Source of the DNA: Paramacrobiotus metropolitanus
Taxonomy: Eukaryota; Tardigrada; Eutardigrada; Parachela; Macrobiotidae
Length of the DNA stretch: 64,000 nt
Assembly: GCF_019649055.1 (NCBI RefSeq)
Contig: NW_026570358.1
Location: 1-64,000, forward strand
Reading direction: 5' to 3'
The translations under genes and the position numbers were made by a program. Positions 54,520 through 64,000 of this stretch are shown in pieces. The notes under the pieces are model-generated. The model was not told the origin of the DNA. It made no database searches and saw only the letters and a list, made by a program, of their open reading frames with translations. Numbering within the stretch: position 1 is the stretch's first letter; the number at the start of each line of letters is the position of its first letter.

Positions 54520-57500
54520 ATGGCTCGTTTATGCAGCCTTCTTGCATGGCTCATAATTTTTTATTCGCTTCTGTTTTTAACATACGCTCAGGGTAAGCTG
54601 CAACATTCTCTAAGCATAAAATATTCAAAAATACCAAATCCCAGTTGTTGCTTTTCTGGTTTACGCAGATGCTGAAAACAAAACTGAACAGACATCTGGA
54701 AATTCTAGCGAAGCGGCCACTTCGGTGTGCGATGCACCAGCATGCAAGAAAGCAGGTAGGCCGTTACAGTAACCGTAAAATACACGTCCATACCTTACTT
54801 ACGGTTCTTTCGACTGGATTGCAGCGAAGAAGATTCTGGACCGCATAAACACCACAGCCGACCCATGCGACGATTTCTATCAATACGCGTGTGGAAAATG
54901 GATAGAGAATCACGAAGTTCTCGATAACGAGACGTCCATCACTGATTCTTATTACCTAGAGAAAACACTGGAACAAATCGGTCAAGGTACATATTTCCAT
55001 TCTGCACAATTTTGCATTGCCTACTAATTGCTTTAATGAATTAACAGACTTACTGGAAAACGTCACAAAGGAGAGGTTTCCGTCGGAAGTTAAAATGAAA
55101 CTCTTGTACCGACAGTGCAAAGATGAAGGTACATATTAGATACGGAGCGCTAACTTCTTATGGATCGTCGCTGTTAGACTGTTTTGTTTTGCTAGACACA
55201 ATTGAGCGGCAAAGCGCTAAACCATTGCTGGATTTCCTGGATAAGCATTTGAGCGGATGGCCCATCGTCACTCCCAACTGGAACGCTTCCAGTTTTGACC
55301 TCGTTGACGCGCTACTCAAATTTTACTTCACGGGCAGTGAGCACTTTTTCGGTATTCTTGTTAACCAGGATGTCGTCAATCCGTTAACTAACGTGATGAC
55401 TATTATCGAACCGGCCACCTTCGCCAGTGTGGACTTATTGACGAATGAAATTACAGAAAAATTGTATGTTGCAAAGTATTTACAACACTTGTTGAACGTA
55501 ACAACTTTGCTGCTGCAAGAGACAAACCAGTCACGTGCGGACGTCAACCAATTATCACAGAATCTCACGGATATTGTCGCGACTGAAAAGTACCTCGCCA
55601 TGGTGAGTAATACGCTAAGCAAATTGACAGGCGAACACTATACCGAATAATAACGAATTATTATTTTAGGCCGGGCTGTCTGCCGTAGATTCTCAGAATG
55701 ATTCTATATTTCTGAACAAAATGACGCTAAGTGAATTTGCCCAAAGATACCAGTTCAACTCATCCTTGATGAAGAACATGACGGAATATCTGCGCGCTTG
55801 TTTCAAGGAGGCCAACATGATGAGCGTCGTCCACAATGATACTGTCGTGGTTGTGCCAAATTTGTCATTTTGGTCTAAATTGGACACCAAATTCGTGGAG
55901 TTTGAGCAACAAGGCGCGGAAGGAATGAAACGTGCCGCTAACTATATCGGCTGGAGAGGTATCCACCATGCGCTGAGTTCCTTGTCCCTTAATTACAGAA
56001 GGAGACGCGCAGAGTACGAGGAACAGATCAGCGGTATGAAGGCTGAGCAGGAACTGCCGGCTGGCCAGCGCTGTCTACATACCGTAACGGAGTCGCTACC
56101 TTTGGCAATGGGAGCGCTATTCGTTCGAGATGTCATTCCTAAAGATCTTAAACAAAAAGTAACCTTTACCTATTTCTATCTATGCTAGGCACCACCGAGA
56201 AGACATTTTCAGTATGCAATTAGTTCTAATAATTTGTTGCGACTATTTTGTCAGGCAGCCCTTATGATCAACGACATTCAAACGGGTTTCAAAGAACTAC
56301 TGGACGCTGCCAGCTGGATGGACAACAGCACGCTGGAGGCAGCGCATAAGAAACTGTCATCTATGATTAACGAAGCCGGCTATCCGGACATTATGGTCAA
56401 CAATATCTCCTTAATCGATTCCGAATATAGAGAGGTAAGCAGTCACGGTCAAGGTTCCATTGAAGGTGTTATCTTGTAATAGAGTGTTTGTTCCAGATTG
56501 TCATCCAAGACAGCTATTCCGCATCCATGACGCAGATAGCCAGATATCAGAATGTTCGCGCTTTGAGGCGTTTGTTGACAACGAATGTACGCTATGACCC
56601 CATCAAGGACACCGGCGATATCACCAAAGTGAATGCCTTTTACGAGCCGACTTATAACGGGTTAAGTACGTAACTTGAATGGTGCTGAGCCTGTTTAAAA
56701 CAAATAGTTCCCCTGTGTTTTAACACCTAAATACACAAACAGTCTGTATACATACCTTTAAACTTTGTGTTTTGTAGTCATAAATGCAGCCATTTTGCAA
56801 CCGCCGTTCTACGACCCAGACAGCCCAGAATATTACAATTACGGAGGCATCGGTATGGTGATTGGCCATGAAACAACGCACGGCTTTGACAGTACCGGAG
56901 CGAACTACGACGATCAAGGCGCCCGGAGGTCATGGTGGACGAACACTACGAAAGCGGCTTACGATATTCGTACAAAGGGCATGGCGGCTCAGTACGATAA
57001 CTATACCACGGCGGTTGGGCAAGTGGATGGGCAGTTGACACTGGCAGAGAATATAGCCGACAACGGTGGTACAAGGGCAGCGTACAAGGTTAGCTGTTAC
57101 TCAATCAGGGTTTCTAAGCCGATTTATGAGGAAGTTATGCGCTCTATCGAGTTGTAGGGATACCTTCAACATTTAAGGAGGCAAACAAAACCCGAACCGG
57201 TTGCCGCCGAATTGGGCCGTTACTCTCCGAAACAACTGTTTTTCTTGTCGTTCTCACAGGTTTCTGATTCTGTATTGTGCACATGCCTAGTTATATCATG
57301 TTTCATGCAGTGTGAGGGACTTCGTTTAAGAACGCACCTTTTCTCGTAGGTTTGGTGCGAAAAGAGCCGGCCAGAAGTCAGCCGTACGCAGCTGCTCACA
57401 AGTGAGCACTCACCGGCAGAATGGAGAGTCAATGGCGTGGTCTCCAACATGGTGGAGTTTTCGGAAGCGTTCAACTGCTCATTCGGTGCCAGAATGAATC

Positions 57501-57526
57501 CCAGTGACAAGCAGACCGTCTGGTAA
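54520..57526 (+). CDS. Neprilysin-like M13 zinc endopeptidase, copy 4
   Basis: Exons 54520-54592, 54669-54755, 54825-54986, 55048-55128, 55196-55602, 55670-56158, 56255-56434, 56497-56665, 56778-57088, 57158-57259, 57350-57526. Total 2238 nt, 745 aa, no breaks. The start aligns with the MAR start of copy 1; an ATG five codons upstream (54505) is also possible. The N-terminal hydrophobic stretch is a signal peptide or anchor. The catalytic set is complete: HETTH, AENIADNGG, HSPAEWR and C-terminal VW, with N-glycosylation sites as expected for an extracellular enzyme. It probably cleaves signalling peptides outside the cell. Together with copies 1 and 2 it forms a lineage-specific tandem family. 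Confidence 0.92.
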
Positions 57527-58349
57527 TACCGGCCACGAGAATAATGCCGATGACGTTTGTAATAACTGGAACTCTGAGTTGCGCGACAGGAGCATAAATG
57601 TTACGACGTGCTGCCATAAATGACAGTACTATAGAATTTTACCAGGTAATTATTTCTTCTGACGTGCTACTTACTGCTAAGTACGTGCTCCTTATATAGA
57701 TTGAAGATTCCAATAAAAGTGCGCATGCAAGATAAATGTGCACGTGCATGAAATAAAGCAAAGGCACATAAAGCAAGCGCTGCGATGTCATACATGCAGA
57801 GTAATAAAGTAATAAAGATGGACATGTGACGGCAGAATCCCATAATGCCAGTAGTCGCTTTAGATTTCGGAGGCACAGGAAATGGAATAGAACAATTAAA
57901 GATTGCTATGGTGCAGACTACGCATTACAGTATATCAGCTTTAGAATTTCTGGTTTCGCTGCAAAAGCAATATCGGGCTATAACTGCCATTTATACGCCC
58001 ACTAATCGTTTCTGCTGTAATCCTCCGCGTTATAGAGTGGGAATTCCCGAAAAGCTTCACTGTCATTTTGTATGAGAGTTTCCGGTTAAGCCCTTTTGAT
58101 ATATCGGTCATTTAGGAGTGAAATAAGAAAGACGCAAGATGAGATCGCATGATTCTTTATTGTTAACACCAAAATTATTAGTCCCCATCCTCGTCAATTC
58201 ATTGTACCAAAACGGTAATAGCTCCTCGCGTTATGCGCAGAAAATATATAAAGACTGCAACGCAAGAAAATGCATTGCAAGAAAATGTCGAACTGAAATT
58301 AACTGTAGCGTACGAGCCCATACTGAAATCTCCATTATACTGTATTATC
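57527..58349. other. Intergenic between neprilysin 4 and the GPCR
   Basis: No gene supported. An AATAAA at about 57,711 and an AATAAAG at about 57,751 could end the neprilysin 4 transcript. Confidence 0.5.
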
Positions 58350-59509
58350 ATGACAGCGCGCATCTTTAATGGAAGCATACCAATTTCATCCGTTAACTTT
58401 ACGGTATACAACACGACGGTACCCGTGTGGAAGATCTACAACAACTGGCTGACAGGATGGTTCGTTATAATGCTGCTTATCTGCCTCATCGGCAGCATTT
58501 TAAACATTCTTCTCTTCCTCATTCTGACATCGAAGAAGAGCCTCTCCACCGGATCAGGCGCACTGATCGCTAATTCCATTTTCATCGAGTGTATCCACTG
58601 CATTATCAACCTTCCCTTACTGACCATCTCCACATATCTCCCGCAGTTTGGCTATCAACTAACCACGTTCTGCAACGTCGTGATGATGAGCTACTACACC
58701 ACCTTCCAAGCCGGCAACTGGCTATCCATGTTAATCGCCATTAACCGCTTCGTGGCCATCGTGTTCCCGCATGTCTACCCACAATGGACAACGAAACGGG
58801 TTCTTATTGGAATGGTCCTGTTAGCGTGGATATCCGGGATAGTGTGTAATATACCAATGTTATTTCGTATCGGTGCGAAGTTCGATGTTGCTCCACCGTG
58901 GAACGCGTGTTCAGCATTACCGACACCTGGATTTATTTATCCGCTTATAACAACGTTGAGCACATTTTTCCCTATTGCTTTTCTTGGCGCTCTTTATTCT
59001 CTGCTTTTTTTCATTATGGGAATGCGGGCGTCGATGGAGAAAACTAAAGTTAACGATAAGCACGATAAGAAACAGAAGAAAATGCAGGCGTTGTACCGAC
59101 GACGTTGCAATATGGCAAAAATGTTGTTTATGGCGTTTTATGGTACGCTCTCTGCTATCTACCGGCACCGATTGCGGCCAGTTTGTTTCGTGCGTGGTTT
59201 ATCAGCAATCCGCTGATCCAATTGGTTTTTCGAGCGTTCTTGCTAATCGGTTACGCAACCAGTCCGGTAAGGTCATGCAAGACGCAAGCAGTTTTTACAA
59301 TTATTAATTAATTCTTGCATGTTTTCTAGATGGTGTATTTGGCTATGAATGCGGAATATCGTCAGAGAATGACTGGCATTTTCCCGCGTAGAAGAATCGT
59401 TAAGCGTTCTCACGGATTGACAAAAGATCGCTCCTCGTTGGCGGTGTTTACCATGCGTCCCTCCAGTGTGACTCCATACAGCGATCATCGCCCACCGTCA
59501 GACCGATAA
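58350..59509 (+). CDS. Rhodopsin-type (class A) GPCR, orphan; one frame break
   Basis: Exon 1 is 58350-59266 and exon 2 is 59330-59509. The chosen start gives a short extracellular N-terminus with glycosylation sites (NGS, NFT, NTT). Seven hydrophobic helices follow, with GSILNILLF in helix 1, NRF in place of DRY after helix 3 (AINRFVAIVF), a long fifth helix, a basic third loop (KHDKKQKKMQALYRRR), WYALCYLPAP in helix 6 and TSPMVYLAMN across the splice in helix 7. The basic cytoplasmic tail ends at TAA 59507-59509. Helix 6 needs a one-base change of frame at about 59,130-59,140, within a TTTT run, where one more T would restore MAFLWYALC. This is either an assembly error or a recent inactivating mutation. 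Ligand unknown; divergent peptide or orphan receptors of small invertebrates are the nearest match by eye. Confidence 0.8.
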
Positions 59510-62500
59510 ACCTCTCAGCGTCAGCGATTTTGAGCATGAAATATCACGAGCCGTGCTGCATAATGAAAAAACAATAAGCTGACCTTTTCTTAAAGAATCT
59601 GAAGGATTTGTAACCAGAGTCATGTAAAACATAATGGTACAGTTTTCTTAAACCGCTATCGGAGCATACGATGAAACTTTGAAGTAATTATTTAGTACAA
59701 CTGGTTTCGTTGCTTTACTGTAAATATTTTAAGGTCTTTCATCGTTTACAGTTGCACTTCAAAGCTCCAGATTATCTAGTGTACCGTGAGCTTCTTTAAT
59801 TAATAACAGTCAGTGACTTAGTGTTTAGTAATTAATTTGTGACCACTGCACTCTGTTTGAATAAGCTGCTTTCCTCAGGTGATATGACCGCTAAAGTCCA
59901 GTATACTCCTCATGTATGACTTTACGGCGGCGTCGGCGCTTGTAGCCGGCAGATATATTGGCCTGTTTCCTATTGGCGAGCCCGGCAGGAAAGTGGTTTT
60001 CCTCCCATAAATCTGCCGAAATGCGCCCACAACTCTGCCGACCCGACCCTATGCATTACCTATAGGAACTCCAATATATCAGCCGAACCGGCGCAACTGT
60101 GAAATTTGATACTTTTCCTCAGCGCAAGCCGGCAACAGCACAGCCGGGCTGCGTCATATACAATTATACACATACAGCCGCCTAAGCATATTGTACGGCA
60201 CTAAACATGCAGAGAAGCCGGCGCTTTTTCTTGCGCCGTGTCTAATCCTTGCAGGAGAGGACATCATCGCAAAACAAAATTAATTGTTTAATTTATTTAT
60301 TTTTTTCCAGATAACCATTCTTCTAATGCATACAAACTGTGAATGGTGTACAATGTACAATACCACTAGGCACTAGCCAGCGTATAAACTGTCAGGCACT
60401 TAATTCCGTATTAGCCACTATACAAACTACTGTAGTTTGGTATGCCTCTGCATGTGCTGATGAAACTTGCAAACGAAATGAAAAACGTTTAACGAAAAGC
60501 CATAAGTACCTTAAATTCTTCAACACATAAGCAACATGACCACATTGGCAGTTTAATTGGCAAAGTCATGCAAAATGTGGACAACCAAAATTAAAAAGTA
60601 TTTTCCATACGACGACCAATATATCTGCCGAACTGCAGCCACATTTCTGCCGACCCAGCGCTATGCATTGTCTATAGGAACTCCAATATATCAGCCGAAC
60701 CGGCATCCATCCTGGGAACGGCACCGGCCTCGGCTAATTTAGATCAAATGTTCTCTGTAATCCGTCCGCATGTTTCTGCTGTTTGTTAATATTACGATGT
60801 GATGTTTCTTTTGTAAATTGTAAGCTTATCTTTGAATTCGATCAATAAAAATTTCCGAACCGGCGCAACAGTGAAATTTTGATACGAGTACCTTTTCTAA
60901 GCGCGAGCCGCCAATAGCACGGCCGGGCTGCAGCATGAGATATAGCTACCTAGGCATATATGCCTAGGTAGCTATATCTCATGCTGCAGTATTATTGACC
61001 CGGTGCTAATCAGAAAATAGTGTTAAGTGTAGTTTACTTTAAATGTAAGTTTAATCGGTTACCTATTATAATCTGCAACTTTTTATCCGCATAATCTCAC
61101 AGACTATGCATATGACCGGCCATTTTCTGAGAATTACAAAAAAACTGTACAAAGAATTTTACAAAAAACGGCTTTGTAATGCTGAAATGAAGAATTTTTC
61201 CGCTGTTTGTTCACATCAAAGCGAATTGGGCATCAGAGACCTTTTGCCACGAGTTTTCAGCTGCATAAACCAGCCACTACACAAAACGTTTAAATCCCCA
61301 GTTTTTCAAACCTCTTTTTATCCCCTCGGAAATAACAACCGAATTTCAATAAACGTGTTCTGTGTATAATCAACTTTTTGAATGTGCAACATTCATAAAT
61401 GTGAAACCTATTGAGGTGCTGCAATATCCCCGCTGGTACAATATCCCTATCTTCAGTATGTCAAGCTGCAGCACTCCCGGACAGTGGAAGCCGGCATGCA
61501 CTCATCAAGGATATCGAGTTTCACTGTTGTGCCCGTTCGGCAGATATATTGGAGTTCCCATAAGCAATGCATAGGGTCGGGTCGGCAGGAATATTGGCGC
61601 AGCTCGGCAGATCTATGGTCGTTCTTTGAAAATTACTTTCCAATTTTGGGTGCAATTTTGCATGACATCACCAGTTAAACTGACAGTATGTTGCCATATG
61701 TTGGCAATTTTTAAGTAATACGTTTTGTTAAACTTTTTTATTTCGATTACAGTTACATCAGGCGCAGGCAAATAGAATTAGTTTGAGCAGTGGGTAACAT
61801 TAACGATTTTGGGTGTTTTTTTAATGTTTAAATTAGTTATTTTAATTATTGCCCAGCGCGCAGGCATTTTTTCTTATGTAGGGGATATTGCCGAATAAAG
61901 GATATGGGAATTTTTATGTAAGGTTGTCTAAGGATAAGAGTAAGGAACATGCATGTATTGTATGCAGTAATTATACGTGTTATCAGCTAGCTCGTATCAG
62001 TTATTTGCTACCGGCATTTTTCATACACCATGTTGTTCGTTGTTTCTAATTTTGCCGTTTAATTTGCACCGAGCGCGAAGCGCGAGGTGCTGCAATAAGT
62101 CTTCGTCAAGCGCATAAAATTTGTCTGAAGCCACGAAGAGCGTACGTCACGCTTTTCAAATTCCACAAACCCAATACCATTTCCCGTTGGTACTGGCGCT
62201 CGCGCTCGTGCAATAATGTGGTTCGCAACCACCGCTAGTTAGCTTTGCCGGCTCTCCAAAAAATAACTGGTAAAATAAAATTAGTAATCCAGTAAAGCTG
62301 GTCTGAACTGATCAATTTATACCAAATCTAGATATACTGGGTTTGACAGAAGTTTGTAATTACTGCACTTTATCGCAGGTGTTAACGTACGGTAGCCATC
62401 ACAAGTTAAACCACCAAATGATTGCGCGGAAAAGATTGAAAATTCATTCATCCATCAAAAGAACCTGATTAACCCATTAAAATATCGCGCAGTTTCACGC

Positions 62501-62627
62501 TGAACCGCAAAGCGCAAGGCATATTCTTTCGGTTTGCCTTCTACAGTAGATCTGGAAGTACTGCAATTGTTTTTTAACCCGCCTCGTCATTCTGTTTTTG
62601 CGGTACTTTTCGCAAACGGCGAACAAC
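59510..62627. other. Repeat-rich intergenic region
   Basis: No gene supported. It contains three copies of a roughly 58-base repeat with core ACTCCAATATATCNGCCGAA (about 60,035-60,092 plus, 60,651-60,706 plus, 61,527-61,585 minus), two copies of a following block beginning GAACCGGCGCAAC (60,091 and 60,858), and a perfect 62-bp palindrome. Probably fragments of non-autonomous DNA transposons. Confidence 0.6.
60928..60989. repeat. Perfect 62-bp palindrome
   Basis: 31-base arms with no spacer, centre between 60958 and 60959 (GGCATA/TATGCC), immediately after the repeat block ending GCCGGGCTGCAG. Could be the fused ends of a palindromic MITE or a replication or fold-back artefact. Confidence 0.85.
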
Positions 62628-64000
62628 TATGTCACAGGCAAGCGCGAGGAGATCACGAGTGATACTTTATTGACAAATAAAGTGGGGAACAATGCTGCGT
62701 AATAGCAGGAAAGCAAGAACAAAAGCACTGATGGCTAACAAGCAAGTGAATGCTAGAAGAGCTCTTGAGCGTTCGTCAAGGCGTGAAAGAAGCAACTGGC
62801 GGCAAGCACGTGCTGTGTGCCATCAGCTGTGTGATGATGCGCAGACTGGACTCAATCCAACGCGAGCGTACGCTGAGTCATACAGCGAGAGAGGGACGAG
62901 AGAGCAAGTATGCTCAGTGTGTGCGCCGCATATATCCGCTTCAGCGGATATGAGTGCAGTGCAGCAGCACACGTACGTACAGCGAGAGAGGCGATATGGC
63001 AAGCATGAGTGCAAGTACGTCCATGGTGGGCCGTATGCACCAGGCGCAGTCATGTGCCTCTGACATGCCTCTGGGCGGGAATCCGAGCTCCTGCGAAGGA
63101 TGCTCCGACTCGGTACCGCACCAGTACCGCACAACTCTCCAGTCGGACCCAATGTGGGGTCGCTGGTACGCGTCCTCTGGCAGTGGGAGTCCGGTGTCTG
63201 GTCGACCGTCCCTTCTTCACTTCCGAACCCATGAGTGGAAGCCACTCACGGCCGAAAAATCCGGAAGCCGCTCGGGCGTTTCGTTGGACCGGTGTTGCTT
63301 CTGTTGGCTGGCTTCTTGCTTCTGTTGGCAACGGAGAACAATGTGAAAGAAAAGTGTAATGAAAGTTGTATACAGCGCGAAAGAAAGTATGAAATAAAGT
63401 TTAATCACAATTCCAGTGAGCAAAAGGGGTTACAAAACAGATCTGTCAAAGAGATCGAACTAGAAAAATACAATTCCGTTTGTTAGGAAAAATGCTAAAA
63501 AAATGCAAAAATCTGTCCGGGGGTCCTATTCCGACTAGGATGACGTCCACGGGGTCTCCTGTCCACTTTCATCCGGTAAGTTGGGTCCGGGGCATCGGTT
63601 CCCGGGTTACCCGTCGTAACCGGTTAAATTCACCGAGGTCGGATAAGCACGGTTAAACACTTACTTCCGACTCGTATCCGTCCGTTCGGGATAGAGAGGC
63701 ACTGTTGCGGTTGCAAATGCCGAGGCATCCTCTCTGAATGGGGAATAGAACCGAGGTCGGTTTGACCAAGGTCGGCCTACCGGTAAGTCGACCGGCGGCT
63801 AAGGGAATTCGGCTATGTTCCGAATTGCTAAAGTCCAGGTCGGAGAAAAGCTGTAAGTGAGTCATGCGGCCTGTGTGGTCGTCATGTACAGCAGTTCCGT
63901 TCAAAAGTGGTCGGTTACAACCGTTCAATCTGCTACCACGAGCCTGGTTTGTAGTAATCCGAGTCGAACTGGCTCGAAGGTCCGGTCGGAATTCATGAGT
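62628..64000 (+). mobile_element. Left end of a diverged relative of the 21-kb element (runs off the window)
   Basis: Alignable with 32533-33700: terminal hairpins at 62652-62683, CCAACGCGAGCG near 62,858, ACATGCCTCTGGGCGGGA near 63,063, CATCGGTTC.CGGG near 63,595 and CACCGAGGTCGG near 63,634. At 63146-63161 the arms GACCC/GGGTC remain although the loop is AATGTG instead of TATTG. The two are clearly diverged, so this is an older insertion or another subfamily. Its interior and right end lie beyond 64,000. Open frames here (for example 62692-63063) are not convincing as protein. Confidence 0.8.

Overview
The window is animal genomic DNA. Genes are split by short GT-AG introns and carry AATAAA signals, TATA-like boxes and signal peptides. 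The gene set (tandem M13 neprilysins, a rhodopsin-type GPCR, immunoglobulin-superfamily membrane proteins) fits a compact-genome invertebrate. A tardigrade or related ecdysozoan is my guess, at low confidence. I see no bacterial genes, rRNA or tRNA.

Layout. From 2.0 to 12.1 kb two minus-strand paralogues (A and B) of an Ig-domain receptor lie head to tail, both frame-damaged, and a relic of the last exon of a third copy lies at 15.2 kb. The duplication extends into upstream DNA and has been broken by a 938-bp DNA transposon at 13.66-14.59 kb. A small secreted-protein gene lies at 16.4-17.0 kb (minus). From 20.1 to 57.5 kb four plus-strand neprilysin-like copies share the same 11-exon plan. 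Copies 1 and 4 look functional. Copy 2 has an open frame but has lost the third zinc ligand. Copy 3 is a pseudogene cut off after exon 6 by a giant element. A GPCR gene follows at 58.35-59.5 kb, then repeat-rich DNA.

The striking object is a 21.4-kb element (32,533-53,888) with near-identical inverted terminal repeats of about 3.87 kb, GC-richer than its host surroundings. Its interior (36.4-50.0 kb) holds intronless plus-strand reading frames of 1039, 217, about 1590, 248 and about 775 codons. They encode proline-rich, charged proteins with repeated helical units, an acidic tract, winged-helix/H1-like segments and a CxxC-CxxC motif. I recognise no transposase, integrase, polymerase or reverse transcriptase. 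Consecutive frames look like pieces of one long protein separated by one TAG and several one-base shifts.

Across the element a small hairpin recurs. Its loop is constant (CAATA), its stem sequence changes from site to site, and the stem stays self-complementary. This covariation, with some G-U type pairs on one strand only, suggests a dispersed RNA (or DNA) recognition element that I do not know from any described transposon class. A diverged relative of the element begins at about 62.63 kb and runs off the window. It keeps the terminal hairpins and one internal stem although the bases have changed.

Caution: several frame breaks in host genes lie in short homopolymers, so assembly error must be excluded before calling decay. 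The intact 2.2-kb coding sequences of three neprilysin copies argue that the error rate is low.
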